DNA of 64,000 bases. Source: Stenotrophomonas maltophilia (GTDB taxonomy: Bacteria; Pseudomonadota; Gammaproteobacteria; Xanthomonadales; Xanthomonadaceae). Below are positions 36,259 through 45,511 of the stretch, one piece after another. The stretch spans positions 1,806,750 through 1,870,749 of the forward strand of contig NZ_CP033877.1 in NCBI RefSeq assembly GCF_006970445.1, given 5' to 3'. Both the position numbers and the translations under genes were made by a program. Within the stretch, counting starts at the first letter, position 1; each line of letters opens with the position of its first letter. The notes beneath the pieces are model-generated. The model did no database searches and was not told the origin of the DNA. It saw only the letters and a list, made by a program, of their open reading frames with translations.

Positions 36259-36308
36259 GTGCCAACCAAGGTTGGCACCTACCGGTAGCGCCGGGCCATG
36301 CCCGGCGG
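36259..36308. repeat. Two SMAG-type hairpins before the TraB-like gene end
   Basis: GTGCCAACC/GGTTGGCAC ending CTAC (36259-36282), then GTAG with CGCCGGGC/GCCCGGCG (36285-36308). They lie between the converging RND operon and the TraB/GumN-like gene, next to the latter's stop codon. Confidence 0.83.
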
Positions 36309-36313
36309 AACCA

Positions 36314-37546
36314 TCAGCCGGCCACCTTGCCCCACACCTTGAAGGTGGTCAGCCATAGGCCGAGCATGCTGCCGATGTTGGTCAGCATGAAGGTCAGCAC
36401 CACGCGGGTGACACGGTTGCGATACCAGCCCTTCAGGCTCTGCGCATCGTCGCGCAGCTTCAGGAAGTCTTCGTAGGCCGGCTTGCGCAGGCGCGCTTCC
36501 ACCAGCGCCGAGAACGCACCGGTCGGGATGCTCAGGCGGAACGGCTTGAACGGGGCCACCGCGATCGCGGTGAGGATGCTCAGCGGGTGGCCACCGGCCA
36601 GCAGGCAGCCCAGGCCCGCCAGGCCGCCGGTATACATCGCCCAGGTCGCCAGCAGTTCGGTACCCACGCCCAGGCCGCCGCGGTAGAAGCCCACGCCGAT
36701 GCCGGTCGCCACGATTGCCAGGATGCCCAGCGTGAACCACGGGATGTTGCGCTTCTTCGGCACCGCTTCCAGCTCGGCGCGCAACGGTGCCGGCGCCTCG
36801 GTGTCGGTTTCCAGGTAGCGCGCCAGCCCGGCCAGGTGACCGGCACCGACCACCGCCAGCACTTCGCGCTGCTGCGGGTCGTGCGCTTCGCGCAGGCGCG
36901 TGGCCATGTAGCGGTCGCGCTCACCGATGATGGTCTCGTACAGCGCCGGGCTCTCGCTGGCAAACTCACCAAAGCTCGATTCGAGCATGTCGCCCTGCTT
37001 GAGCTTCTCGATCTCGTTCTCGCCCACTTCCTCGGACGAGAACAGGCCGGCGCCAAGCCCGGCGACCAGCTTCAGCTTGCCGAAGAAGCCCAGCCGCTGC
37101 GACGCACGACGGAAGGTCAGGCCGACTTCGCGGTCGATCAGGTGCACGGGCAGGTCGCGTTCGCGCGCCAGTTCCACTGCACGCTTCAGCTCGGCACCGG
37201 GCTCGATGTCGAGCTGTTCGGCCAGGCGGCGCTGGTAGGCGGACAGGGCCAGGTTGGCAGCGAACAGGGCGACGCGGCCCTTGCGGATCACCTCGACCAG
37301 GTCGAGCTTGGCCAGCGTGTCCGGGTCGCTCAGCGCCTGCAGGCGCTGCGGGTCCAGTTCGACGGCAACGGCATCGAAGCGACCGCTGTCGATGGCTTTT
37401 TCCACGGCCTCGACGCTGGCGCGGGAGACGTGGGCGGTGCCCAGCAGGGTGTAGCGCACGCCGTCGCGTTCGACGACGCGCACCGGCTGGCCGGCGAACA
37501 GGTCGTCACCGGTATCGGGAAGGGTTTCGGTCATGGGTTCATTCAT
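36314..37546 (-). CDS. TraB/GumN-like (TIKI superfamily) membrane protein
   Basis: A 410-residue protein of the TraB family, named from an enterococcal pheromone-shutdown protein and related to metalloproteases. The N-terminal domain carries the family GTAHVS motif (YTLLGTAHVSRAS), VAVELDPQRLQAL, VHLIDREVGLTFRRA and VVGAGHLAGL, where conserved H and E residues may bind metal. The C-terminal third has three or four membrane helices (WFTLGILAIVATGIGVGFY and following). Start ATG 37546 overlaps the GNAT gene by 8 bases; ATG 37534 four codons in is an alternative. Function in bacteria is unknown. Confidence 0.87.
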   Translation of the reverse strand: MNEPMTETLPDTGDDLFAGQPVRVVERDGVRYTLLGTAHVSRASVEAVEKAIDSGRFDAVAVELDPQRLQALSDPDTLAKLDLVEVIRKGRVALFAANLALSAYQRRLAEQLDIEPGAELKRAVELARERDLPVHLIDREVGLTFRRASQRLGFFGKLKLVAGLGAGLFSSEEVGENEIEKLKQGDMLESSFGEFASESPALYETIIGERDRYMATRLREAHDPQQREVLAVVGAGHLAGLARYLETDTEAPAPLRAELEAVPKKRNIPWFTLGILAIVATGIGVGFYRGGLGVGTELLATWAMYTGGLAGLGCLLAGGHPLSILTAIAVAPFKPFRLSIPTGAFSALVEARLRKPAYEDFLKLRDDAQSLKGWYRNRVTRVVLTFMLTNIGSMLGLWLTTFKVWGKVAG

Positions 37547-38069
37547 TGGAAGGTGCGGTATCGGCGCCGTCGCCGAGCGCGCGCTGCATCTGCACGGTAT
37601 CCAGCCAGCGGCCATGCTTGCGGCCGAGGCCACGGAACACGCCCACCAGCTCGAAGCCGAAGCGTTCGTGCAGCTTGATCGACGCGGTGTTGGTCGGTTC
37701 GCCGATCACCGCCACCATCTGCCGGTAGCCACGCGCCACGCAGGCATCGATCAAGGCCTGCAGAAGGCCAGTGCCGACGCCTTTGCCCTGGAATGCGGCA
37801 TCGACGTAGACCGAGTTCTCCACGGTCCACTGGTAGGCAACGCGGGTGCGGTAAGTGTTGGCGTAGGCATAGCCGGCCACCTGGCCGTCGATTTCGGCGA
37901 CCAGGTAGGGGAAGCCACGGTCGATGATGTCGCGCATGCGGCGCAGCATCTCGGTCGCGTCGGGAATGTCGTATTCGTAGGTGTTGACGAAGTCGGTCAC
38001 TTCCACCGCGTAGATCGCGGTGATCGCATTGATGTCGGCAGGGCCGGCATCACGGATGAGGACGGCCAT
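37539..38069 (-). CDS. GNAT family N-acetyltransferase (phosphinothricin acetyltransferase-like)
   Basis: A 176-residue acetyl-CoA-dependent N-acetyltransferase. It shows the Pat/Bar-like start IRDAGPADINAITAIYAVEV, the AGYAYANTYRTRVAYQWTVENSVY strand-helix pattern (given in parts: AGYAYANTYR, TVENSVYVD), the CoA pyrophosphate loop FQGKGVGTGLLQALI and ASIKLHERFGFELVGVFRGLG. This subgroup acetylates phosphinothricin, methionine sulfoximine or similar amino acid analogues. The gene is coupled to the TraB-like gene and 14 bases after aguB, on the same strand. Confidence 0.9.
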   Translation of the reverse strand: MAVLIRDAGPADINAITAIYAVEVTDFVNTYEYDIPDATEMLRRMRDIIDRGFPYLVAEIDGQVAGYAYANTYRTRVAYQWTVENSVYVDAAFQGKGVGTGLLQALIDACVARGYRQMVAVIGEPTNTASIKLHERFGFELVGVFRGLGRKHGRWLDTVQMQRALGDGADTAPSNE

Positions 38070-38083
38070 GCGCGGGCTCCGGC

Positions 38084-38971
38084 TCAGTCGATGTAGCGCT
38101 TGAGCAGGTCGCCGTAGGCATCGATGCGGCGATCACGCAGGAACGGCCAGATGCGGCGCACATGCTCGCTGCGCTGCAGGTCGACGTCGCACAGCAGCAC
38201 GGTAGCCTCGGTGCCGGCCTCGGCCAGGAACTCGCCCTGCGGGCCGAGCACGTGGCTGTTGCCCCAGAACTGGATGCCCGACGCGCCCAGCGGCGAGGCC
38301 TCGTGGCCGACGCGGTTGCAGCTCAGCACCGGCAAGCCGTTGGCCACGCCGTGGCCGCGGTGGCTCAGTACCCAGGCGTCGCGCTGGCGCGTCTTCTCGT
38401 CCTGCACGTCGTCCGGATCCCAGCCGATCGCGGTCGGGTACAGCAGCAGTTCGGCACCGGCCAGCGCCATCAGGCGCGCCGCTTCCGGGTACCACTGGTC
38501 CCAGCACACCAGCACGCCAAGGCGGCCCACCGAGGTATCGATCGGCTTGAAGCCGATGTCGCCCGGGGTGAAGTAGAACTTCTCGTAGAAGCCCGGGTCA
38601 TCCGGGATATGCATCTTGCGGTACTTGCCGAGCAGCGTACCGTCCTTCTCGAACACCACGGCGGTGTTGTGGTACAGGCCGGCAGCGCGGCGCTCGAACA
38701 GCGAGCCGACCAGCACCACGCCATGCTTCTTCGCCAGCGCGCCAAGGCGCTCGGTGCTCGGGCCCGGAATCGGCTCGGCCAGGTCGAACTCGTCCACCGA
38801 TTCGTGCTGGCAGAAGTACGGACCGTTATGCAGTTCCTGCAGCAGCACCAGCTTGGCACCCTGCGCAGCCGCCTCGGCCACGCGTGCTTCGATCACCGCC
38901 AGGTTGGCGGCGGCATCACCGTGGTTGCGCTCCTGGATCAGGGCGACGGTAAGGGGGCTGCGCGAGTTCAT
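38084..38971 (-). CDS. aguB: N-carbamoylputrescine amidase
   Basis: Nitrilase-superfamily hydrolase turning N-carbamoylputrescine into putrescine, CO2 and ammonia. The Glu-Lys-Cys triad is E46 (LVLLQELHNGPYF), K119 (GKYRKMHIPDDP) and C156 (GVLVCWDQWYPEAARL). The 295-residue length and the phrase SEHVRRIWPFLRDRRID fit AguB. Its partner aguA lies 160 bases upstream on the same strand, separated by a dimeric GTAG repeat, so together they run the agmatine route to putrescine. Confidence 0.96.
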   Translation of the reverse strand: MNSRSPLTVALIQERNHGDAAANLAVIEARVAEAAAQGAKLVLLQELHNGPYFCQHESVDEFDLAEPIPGPSTERLGALAKKHGVVLVGSLFERRAAGLYHNTAVVFEKDGTLLGKYRKMHIPDDPGFYEKFYFTPGDIGFKPIDTSVGRLGVLVCWDQWYPEAARLMALAGAELLLYPTAIGWDPDDVQDEKTRQRDAWVLSHRGHGVANGLPVLSCNRVGHEASPLGASGIQFWGNSHVLGPQGEFLAEAGTEATVLLCDVDLQRSEHVRRIWPFLRDRRIDAYGDLLKRYID

Positions 38972-39054
38972 GCGGGGCGTTCCTGCGGGGGAAAACCTGC
39001 ATGTTAGCGCGGATGGGCGGCGACGGCGTGTCGTGCGCTGAATGGGTGCGATCG

Positions 39055-39128
39055 GTAGTGCCGGCCGTTGGCCGGCATCCCCAGATCCATCAAGCGTTAC
39101 CTGGTTGCCGGCCAGCGGCCGGCACTAC
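39055..39128. repeat. Dimeric SMAG repeat between aguB and aguA
   Basis: GTAGTGCCGGCC...GGCCGGCA and its inverted copy ending GGCACTAC, 28 bases apart. It interrupts the presumed aguA-aguB transcript, so it may affect mRNA stability or uncouple expression. Confidence 0.87.
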
Positions 39129-39131
39129 CGC

Positions 39132-40169
39132 TTACGCCTTCAACAACCCTGCCGGCAGCTGCATGGTGATGCAGTGCAGGCTGCCGTTCTGCCAGATCAG
39201 CGAGCGGCAGGGCACCTGCACGATCTCGCGACCCGGGTGCGCCTGGGCCAGCACGTCGCGGGCCAGGTCATCGGCCGGATCGCCATAGGCCGGTATCAGC
39301 ACCGCGCCGTTGACGATCAGGTAGTTGGCGTACGAGGCAGCCAGGCGACGGCCTTCGTCGATCACCGGCTGTGCCCACGGCAGCGGGAACAGGCGATACG
39401 GCTGGCCGTCCTTGGTGCGCAGCGCGGCCAGCTCTTTGCCCATCGCCTGCAATTCGGCGTAGTGCGAGTCGCTCTCGTCGTCGCAGGCCTGGTAGACGAT
39501 GCTGTCAGCCGAGGCGAAGCGGGCGAGGGTATCGATGTGCGCGTCGGTGTCGTCGCCTTCCAGGTAGCCGTGGTCCAGCCACAGCACGCGGTCCTGCTGC
39601 AGCCAGTCGGCCAGGTCGGCGCTCAGGCTGGCGCGGTCGCGGTCCGGGTGGCGCTCGTGCAGGCACTTCCAGGTGGTCAGCAGGGTGCCTTCGCCGTCGG
39701 TCTCGATGCCGCCGCCTTCCAGCGCGAACGGAATGCTGCGCACCGGTGCGTCGTTGAACACGCCGGCCTGGTCGAGCACGCCCACCAGCTGGTCATCCAG
39801 GGTGGCGTCGAACTTGCCGCCCCAGCCGGTGAAGCGGAAATCCAGCAGCTGGAAGCTGCCGTCGGCACGGCGCAGGGTGATCGGGCCGGAGTCGCGCAGC
39901 CAGGTATCGTCGTAGGCCGCCGTGGTGAAGTGGACCTTGTCCATGTCGACGCGGTTGGAGCGCAGCCGCATCTCGGCATAGGTCTCCACATCATCGTCGG
40001 CCACGCAGATCAGCACCGGCTGGAAGCGGGTGATGGCCGCGACCAGGGCGATGTAGGTCTCTTCCACCTGGCCCAGGCGGTCAGCCCAGTCGGTATCGGC
40101 GGTGGGCCAGGCAATCAGGACGCCGCTCTGGGCTTCCCACTCGGCAGGAAAACGAAGGGTCTGGTTCAT
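39132..40169 (-). CDS. aguA: Agmatine deiminase
   Basis: Hydrolyses agmatine to N-carbamoylputrescine and ammonia. Guanidine-modifying fold with FPAEWEAQSGVLIAWP near the N terminus, DTWLRDSGPI, the substrate loop LEGGGIETDGEGT, DHGYLEGDDTDAHID with the catalytic histidine, and the nucleophilic cysteine C333 in LIWQNGSLHCITMQ. 345 residues, within the family range (about 345-370). With aguB downstream it supplies putrescine from arginine-derived agmatine. Confidence 0.96.
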   Translation of the reverse strand: MNQTLRFPAEWEAQSGVLIAWPTADTDWADRLGQVEETYIALVAAITRFQPVLICVADDDVETYAEMRLRSNRVDMDKVHFTTAAYDDTWLRDSGPITLRRADGSFQLLDFRFTGWGGKFDATLDDQLVGVLDQAGVFNDAPVRSIPFALEGGGIETDGEGTLLTTWKCLHERHPDRDRASLSADLADWLQQDRVLWLDHGYLEGDDTDAHIDTLARFASADSIVYQACDDESDSHYAELQAMGKELAALRTKDGQPYRLFPLPWAQPVIDEGRRLAASYANYLIVNGAVLIPAYGDPADDLARDVLAQAHPGREIVQVPCRSLIWQNGSLHCITMQLPAGLLKA

Positions 40170-40208
40170 GGTCTCGCTACACAGGCCCGCCCACGGCGGG
40201 TAAAGGGA

Positions 40209-40538
40209 TCAACGGATCGGCGGTTTCGGGCCGATTTCGTTCGGGTCCGCCTGGTTGGCCACCACGTTGATCACCTTCTGCTTCTCGAAGTAGACGGTGA
40301 ACTGCGGGTACACCCAGCGGTTGATGGTCGGCCACTGCCGCTTCTGCCCGCCACGCGGCTGCAGCTGCTCGTTGGGCGCGCCGAACTGCGCCTGCACCTG
40401 CTGCATGCTCTGGCCGCGCACGGGCACGGCACCGGCCGGCTTCTCGCGGGCACGATCAACAAGCAGGGTATCGGCCAGTGCCGGTGTGGCGGCGGCCAGG
40501 GTGGCCATCATGGCCAGGGCGGACAGGTAACGCTTCAT
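40209..40538 (-). CDS. Small exported protein, BamE/OmlA-like fold suspected
   Basis: A 109-residue product with a clear signal peptide (MKRYLSALAMMATLAAATPALA, cut before DTLLVD) and no lipobox, so periplasmic. The middle GQSMQQVQAQFGAPNEQLQP followed by WVYPQFTVYFEKQKVINVV resembles the short alpha-beta fold of SmpA/OmlA (BamE-like) proteins, where G-M-x-Q-V and a later aromatic strand are typical. I am not sure of the family. It stands 39 bases downstream of aguA, same strand. Confidence 0.75.
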   Translation of the reverse strand: MKRYLSALAMMATLAAATPALADTLLVDRAREKPAGAVPVRGQSMQQVQAQFGAPNEQLQPRGGQKRQWPTINRWVYPQFTVYFEKQKVINVVANQADPNEIGPKPPIR

Positions 40539-40605
40539 CTCGATCTACTCCCCAGTGGTCAAGAAAGGCGATTACAGCAAAAACGGCAGGAAAAAGCCGC
40601 ATAAA

Positions 40606-40629
40606 CAAAAAACCGCCCGAAGGCGGTTT
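40606..40629 (-). terminator. Intrinsic terminator of rpmJ
   Basis: On the minus strand AAACCGCC and GGCGGTTT pair around TTCG and are followed by a run of T (A run at 40606-40612). It lies 55 bases after the rpmJ stop. Confidence 0.85.
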
Positions 40630-40683
40630 CTTGCATCGGGTCGGCCCCGCGTAGGGCCAGCCGCAGCCGGAAGGCTGTGAGGC

Positions 40684-40809
40684 TTAGCGCTGACGCGCCT
40701 TGAAACGCGGGTTCGACTTGCAGATGACGAAGATCTTGCCACGACGACGCACGACCTTGCAGTCACGGTGACGGGCCTTCGCCGACTTCAGGGAGGACAG
40801 GACTTTCAT
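40684..40809 (-). CDS. rpmJ: 50S ribosomal protein L36, zinc-free (C-minus) type
   Basis: The smallest large-subunit protein, 41 residues: [11 protein letters not shown], then [18 protein letters not shown] and [11 protein letters not shown]. The classical form binds zinc with three cysteines and one histidine; here only C17 and C30 remain and the last histidine site is phenylalanine (NPRFK), which matches the C-minus paralogues such as E. coli YkgO. The start ATG is the one that gives the family length; the frame is open further upstream. Transcribed alone, divergent from cmk. Confidence 0.95.
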   Translation of the reverse strand: MKVLSSLKSAKARHRDCKVVRRRGKIFVICKSNPRFKARQR

Positions 40810-41006
40810 GGCATACCTCGGCGTAAACAGTAGTTGTTCGGGTGGAGCGTGGCCGCGATATGCGAAAGACAATCGGCAGTTGACGCTCGTTCAAGCCCGC
40901 CATTCTACCGGGCTTTTCCTCGTGGTTTCAAGTGGTTGCACAAAAGATCCCGCTGGGGGCGTCTGGCAGGGGCTAGAATGGCCTCTTCACACGCTCTGGG
41001 ACCCCC

Positions 41007-41684
41007 ATGAATCCACTCGCTCCCGTCCTGACCATCGACGGCCCATCCGGGGCCGGCAAGGGTACCATCAGCCGCATCATCGCGCGCAGGATGGGCTGGC
41101 ATTACCTGGATTCGGGCGCGCTGTACCGGGCGGTGGGCGTGGCCGCAAGCTGGGCCGACATCGATACCTCGGACGCTTCGGCACTGGTGCGTTGCACCTT
41201 CGACACCCACGTTCAGTTTGTCGAGCAGGGCGATGCCATGCGGGTCATGGTCAACGGCACCGATGCCACCGACGAGCTGCGCCTGGAGACCACCGGTGCG
41301 CTGGCCTCGGCCATTGCCGCCATTCCCGAGGTCCGGGCTGCCCTGAAGGAGCGCCAGCGCGCATTCAGGGAGCTGCCGGGCCTGGTTGCCGACGGCCGCG
41401 ACATGGGCACGGTGATCTTCCCGGACGCCTCCTACAAGGTCTTCCTGACCGCCAGTGCCGAGGAGCGCGCCGAGCGCCGGCATAAGCAGTTGAAAGACAA
41501 GGGGGTTTCTGTTAACTTTGATGACCTCCTGCGCGAGATCATGGCCCGCGACGCCCGTGATGCTCAGCGTACCGTGGCGCCCCTGAAGCCGGCAGACGAT
41601 GCTGTCCTCATCGACACCACAGGCATCGGCATCGATGATGTCGTTGCCCGAGTGATGGATCTGCTTCCGGTTCCGGCTGCCTGA
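41007..41684 (+). CDS. cmk: Cytidylate kinase
   Basis: Phosphorylates CMP and dCMP to the diphosphates. P-loop at the start ([17 protein letters not shown]), [38 protein letters not shown] with the nucleotide-contacting arginine and aspartate, and the lid region RAERRHKQL. 225 residues equals the family norm. It precedes rpsA, the standard proteobacterial order. TAGAAT at 40974-40979 is a possible -10 box. Confidence 0.97.
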   Translation: MNPLAPVLTIDGPSGAGKGTISRIIARRMGWHYLDSGALYRAVGVAASWADIDTSDASALVRCTFDTHVQFVEQGDAMRVMVNGTDATDELRLETTGALASAIAAIPEVRAALKERQRAFRELPGLVADGRDMGTVIFPDASYKVFLTASAEERAERRHKQLKDKGVSVNFDDLLREIMARDARDAQRTVAPLKPADDAVLIDTTGIGIDDVVARVMDLLPVPAA

Positions 41685-41882
41685 TCCGTTCGCGCGGGAG
41701 CACTGCCAGCAGCATCGGTGGTGGTCGCGCATAGCAGTGCTGTACCAGCTCCGTCGCGCAATGATGCGTGGCGGTTTTCCTACTACACACGACCTGCGTT
41801 TCCGGGGTCGACCAACAGGCGGGCGGTCGCCATTCCCCTGAAGGGGACGCCACCGACCCATGTGTCCAACAGAGTAAATCTA

Positions 41883-43568
41883 ATGACCGAATCATTTGCC
41901 GAACTGTTTGAAGCCAGCCAGGCCAACCTGGCCAAGCTGAAGCCGGGCGCCATCGTCAGCGGTACCGTTGTTGAAGTCCGCGGCGACGTCGTGGTGATCA
42001 ACGCTGGCCTGAAGTCCGAAGGCATCGTGCCGATCGAACAGTTCCGTAACGACGCTGGCGAAATCGACGTCGCCGAAGGCGACATCGTCAAGGTCGCCCT
42101 CGACTCGATCGAGAACGGCTTCGGCGAAACCGTCCTGTCGCGCGAGAAGGCCAAGCGCGCGATGGTGTGGGACGAGCTGGAAGAAGCGTTGGAAAAGAAC
42201 GAAACCATCACCGGCCGCATCAGCGGCAAGGTCAAGGGTGGTTTCACCGTGGACATCAAGGATGTCCGCGCCTTCCTGCCGGGTTCCCTGGTCGATGTGC
42301 GCCCGGTGCGCGATCCGGCCTACCTGGAAGGCAAGGAACTCGAGTTCAAGCTCATCAAGCTGGACCGCAAGCGTAACAACGTCGTGGTCTCGCGCCGCGC
42401 TGTCGTCGAAAGCGAGCACTCGGAAGAGCGCGAGCAGCTGATGGACAAGCTGCAGGAAGGCGCGATCCTGAAGGGTGTCGTCAAGAACCTGACCGATTAC
42501 GGCGCGTTCGTGGACCTGGGCGGTATCGACGGCCTGCTGCACATCACCGACATGGCGTGGAAGCGCGTGCGTCACCCGTCGGAAGTCGTGAACGTCGGCG
42601 ACGAGCTGGACGTCCGCGTGCTGAAGTTCGACCGCGAGCGCAACCGCGTTTCGCTGGGCCTGAAGCAGCTGGGCGAGGATCCGTGGGACAACATCGGCCG
42701 TCGTTACCCGGCCAACAGCCGCGTCTTCGGCAAGGTCTCCAACGTCACCGATTACGGTGCGTTCGTTGAGATCGAGCCGGGCGTCGAAGGCCTGGTGCAC
42801 GTCTCCGAGATGGATTGGACCAACAAGAACGTCAACCCGTCCAAGGTTGTCCAGGTTGGTGATGAAGTCGAAGTGATGGTGCTGGACGTCGATGAAGAGC
42901 GTCGCCGTATCTCGCTGGGCATGAAGCAGGTTGCCGCCAATCCGTGGGAAACCTTCGCTGCCACCCACAAGAAGGGTGACAAGGTGTCGGGCCAGATCAA
43001 GTCGATCACCGACTTCGGCATCTTCATCGGCCTGGACGGCGGCATCGACGGCCTGGTCCACCTGTCCGACATCAGCTGGAACACCACCGGCGAAGACGTC
43101 GTTCGCAACTTCAAGAAGGGCGATACCCTGGACGCCGTCGTCCTGGCTGTCGATCCGGAGCGCGAGCGCATCTCCCTGGGCGTGAAGCAGCTGGAGCAGG
43201 ATCCGTTCGGCCAGTACATGGCTGCCAATCCGAAGGGCTCCAAGGTCGAAGGCGTGGTGAAGGAAGTCGACGCCAAGGGCGCGATCATCGAGCTGGCTGA
43301 CGGCATCGAAGGTTACGTCTCGGCCCGCGACATCGCCAACGAGCGCGTTGACGACGCCACCCAGCACCTGAAGGTCGGCGACAAGGTCGAAGCCAAGTTC
43401 GTGGGCATGGACCGCAAGGGCCGTACCCTGCAGCTGTCGATCAAGGCCAAGGACGACGCGGAAATGCGCGAAGTGCTGGAGGAATACCAGTCCTCTTCGG
43501 CTTCCAGCGGCACCACCCAGCTGGGCGCGCTGCTGCGTGCGCAGCTGAACGGCAACAAGTCCGAGTAA
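41883..43568 (+). CDS. rpsA: 30S ribosomal protein S1
   Basis: Binds mRNA leaders and delivers them to the ribosome. The 561-residue protein consists of six S1 OB-fold repeats; repeats 3 to 6 are the most alike ([59 protein letters not shown]). It begins [13 protein letters not shown] as in E. coli (557 residues). The open frame back to 41718 is not part of the gene. The 198-base leader before it shows no gene; S1 is known to control its own mRNA in gammaproteobacteria, but no site could be shown here. Confidence 0.97.
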   Translation: MTESFAELFEASQANLAKLKPGAIVSGTVVEVRGDVVVINAGLKSEGIVPIEQFRNDAGEIDVAEGDIVKVALDSIENGFGETVLSREKAKRAMVWDELEEALEKNETITGRISGKVKGGFTVDIKDVRAFLPGSLVDVRPVRDPAYLEGKELEFKLIKLDRKRNNVVVSRRAVVESEHSEEREQLMDKLQEGAILKGVVKNLTDYGAFVDLGGIDGLLHITDMAWKRVRHPSEVVNVGDELDVRVLKFDRERNRVSLGLKQLGEDPWDNIGRRYPANSRVFGKVSNVTDYGAFVEIEPGVEGLVHVSEMDWTNKNVNPSKVVQVGDEVEVMVLDVDEERRRISLGMKQVAANPWETFAATHKKGDKVSGQIKSITDFGIFIGLDGGIDGLVHLSDISWNTTGEDVVRNFKKGDTLDAVVLAVDPERERISLGVKQLEQDPFGQYMAANPKGSKVEGVVKEVDAKGAIIELADGIEGYVSARDIANERVDDATQHLKVGDKVEAKFVGMDRKGRTLQLSIKAKDDAEMREVLEEYQSSSASSGTTQLGALLRAQLNGNKSE

Positions 43569-43599
43569 TCGGCCTTACGCTGTTCGTTGTTTCCTGGAC

Positions 43600-43620
43600 G
43601 GCCCGGGCATTGCCCGGGCC
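43600..43620. terminator. GC-rich hairpin between rpsA and ihfB
   Basis: GGCCCGGGCA/TGCCCGGGCC forms a strong stem followed by only GTTTC, so it is at most a weak terminator or a processing barrier; ihfB is probably still transcribed through it. Confidence 0.5.
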
Positions 43621-43655
43621 GTTTCAGGCTGAGATGCCCCTGATGTGAGCCGGTA

Positions 43656-43961
43656 ATGACCAAATCCGAACTGATCGAAATCCTTGCGCGCCGCCAGGCG
43701 CACCTGAAGGCCGATGATGTCGATCTGGCGGTGAAGTCGTTGCTGGAGATGATGGGCGGATCGCTGTCCGCCGGGGATCGCATCGAAATCCGTGGTTTTG
43801 GCAGCTTCTCGCTGCACTATCGTCCGCCGCGCCTGGGTCGCAACCCGAAGACCGGCGAATCGGTTGCCCTGCCGGGCAAGCATGTCCCCCATTTCAAGCC
43901 GGGCAAGGAACTGCGCGAGCGGGTCAGCAGTGTGCTGCCGCTGGACGCCGATCCGGCCTGA
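43656..43961 (+). CDS. ihfB: Integration host factor subunit beta
   Basis: Half of the DNA-bending IHF heterodimer. [14 protein letters not shown] at the N terminus, the [17 protein letters not shown] body and the flexible arm around [26 protein letters not shown] (the proline that wedges DNA is in NPKTG). 101 residues, a little longer than E. coli (94) through a C-terminal LPLDADPA tail. Follows rpsA as in most gammaproteobacteria. Confidence 0.97.
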
Positions 43962-44038
43962 GCCCTCCGTCGCGCCACCGCGTGCGAATCCAGCCGCGAG
44001 TCGGATAAGCTACGGACTCCTGCCACTGGAGCTGTCGC

Positions 44039-44323
44039 ATGAAGGTTTTTCGTCTGCTGGTCCTGCTGGCGGTGCTGATCCTTGGATTGATCATCGGTGC
44101 GGTCAACATGACCGCGATGTCGATCAACCTGCTGTTTACCCAACTGCACACCTCGGTGGGCGTGGCCCTGATCGCCGCGCTGCTGGTTGGTGTCGTGGTC
44201 GGTGCCGGGCTGGTGCTGGTGAGCGTGGTCATTCCGCTCTACAGCCAGTTGCGCCGCGCCAACAAGTCCGCTGTCGCTTCGCCGGCACCGGTCGCTTCCC
44301 CCCAATCTTTTGATGGACGTTGA
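44039..44323 (+). CDS. lapA: LapA family inner-membrane protein
   Basis: Small partner of LapB in control of lipopolysaccharide synthesis. The 94-residue protein has two membrane helices (LLVLLAVLILGLIIGAVN and VALIAALLVGVVVGAGLVLVS; each within the usual 18-21 length) joined by the family loop MTAMSINLLFTQ, and a short cytoplasmic tail. It lies 6 bases before lapB, and after ihfB, the conserved arrangement. Confidence 0.93.
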   Translation: MKVFRLLVLLAVLILGLIIGAVNMTAMSINLLFTQLHTSVGVALIAALLVGVVVGAGLVLVSVVIPLYSQLRRANKSAVASPAPVASPQSFDGR

Positions 44324-44329
44324 TCGAAG

Positions 44330-45508
44330 ATGGATTTCGTCACCGAGTGGTTCTGGTTCTTCCTGTTCGTTCCGCTGGCCGCACTGGCCGGGTGGGTGAT
44401 CGGGCGGCGTGGTGGTCAACGCCACGGTGACAGCCAGGTCAGCCGCCTGTCGAGCACCTATTTCCGTGGCCTGAACTACCTGCTCAACGAGCAGCCGGAC
44501 AAGGCCATCGAGCTGTTCCTGCACATCGCCGAGCTGGACAAGGAAACCTTCGAGACCCAGGTCGCGCTGGGCCACCTGTTCCGCCGTCGTGGTGAAGTCG
44601 ACCGCGCCATCCGCCTGCACCAGGGGCTGGTCAACCGCCACGACCTGAGTGACGCGCAACGCGTGCAGGCCCTGCTGGCGCTGGGCGAGGACTACATGAA
44701 GTCTGGCCTGCTGGATCGCGCCGAGACCGTGTTCACCGAGCTGGCACAGCTGGATCAGCGTGCACCGCAGGCGCTCAAGCACCTGATCGGCATCTACCAG
44801 GCCGAGCGCGACTGGGAAAAGGCGATCGACAACGCCACCCGTTTCGAGGATGTCACCGGCGAGCCGATGGGCAAGCTGATCGGGCAGTTCGAATGCGAAC
44901 TGGCCGAGCGTTTCCGTGGCGCCGGCAAGCTGGAAGAGGCGAGGGCGGCGATCGCCCGCGCCTACCAGGCAGACGCGATGTCGGTGCGCGCCGGCATCAT
45001 CGAGGGCCGGCTGGAAACTGACGCGGGCAATCCAGAGGCCGCCGTGCGCGCCTTCGAGCGCGCCGCGCGCAACGACCCCGAATACCTGCCGGAACTGCTG
45101 CCGGCACTGATGCAGAACTATCGCAAGGTCGGCGATCTGGCGGGCGCACGCGCGTTTCTGTCGGAGATGACCGAGCACTACCGCGGCATCGCCCCGGTAC
45201 TGGCGCTGACCCGTTTGATGGAAGAGCAGGAGGGCGTGGCGCCGGCCCGTGCCTACCTCGGTCGCCAGCTCAAGGACCGCCCGTCGGTACGTGGCGAATC
45301 CGCGCTCATCGACCTGACCCTTGCCGAGGGGGCCGATTCCACCGCCACCCTGCATGACCTCAAGCACATCACCGACCAGCTGCTGGTGCGTAACCCGGCC
45401 TATCGCTGCACCCGCTGTGGCTTCGGTGCGCGTACCCACCACTGGCAGTGCCCGAGCTGCAAGGAGTGGGGAACGGTCAAGCCGCTGCTGAACTACGCGG
45501 TGCTCTGA
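44330..45508 (+). CDS. lapB: Lipopolysaccharide assembly protein LapB
   Basis: Membrane-anchored adaptor that brings LpxC to FtsH and so balances LPS against phospholipid synthesis. The 392-residue protein (E. coli 389) has an N-terminal helix (WFWFFLFVPLAALAGWVIG), the GLNYLLNEQPDKAIELF start of about nine TPR units, and a C-terminal rubredoxin-type metal site CTRCGF...CPSCKEWG. The only close neighbour upstream is lapA (6 bases). Confidence 0.96.
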   Translation: MDFVTEWFWFFLFVPLAALAGWVIGRRGGQRHGDSQVSRLSSTYFRGLNYLLNEQPDKAIELFLHIAELDKETFETQVALGHLFRRRGEVDRAIRLHQGLVNRHDLSDAQRVQALLALGEDYMKSGLLDRAETVFTELAQLDQRAPQALKHLIGIYQAERDWEKAIDNATRFEDVTGEPMGKLIGQFECELAERFRGAGKLEEARAAIARAYQADAMSVRAGIIEGRLETDAGNPEAAVRAFERAARNDPEYLPELLPALMQNYRKVGDLAGARAFLSEMTEHYRGIAPVLALTRLMEEQEGVAPARAYLGRQLKDRPSVRGESALIDLTLAEGADSTATLHDLKHITDQLLVRNPAYRCTRCGFGARTHHWQCPSCKEWGTVKPLLNYAVL

Positions 45509-45511
45509 TCC

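Noticed and set aside
36079..36288. Small open frame between the RND operon and the TraB-like gene
   Set aside because: It reads through GTAG repeats and the terminator, with no ribosome binding site or coding bias.
41685..41882. A riboswitch or S1 autoregulatory structure in the rpsA leader
   Set aside because: I could find no stem pattern matching a known class; left unannotated rather than guessed.
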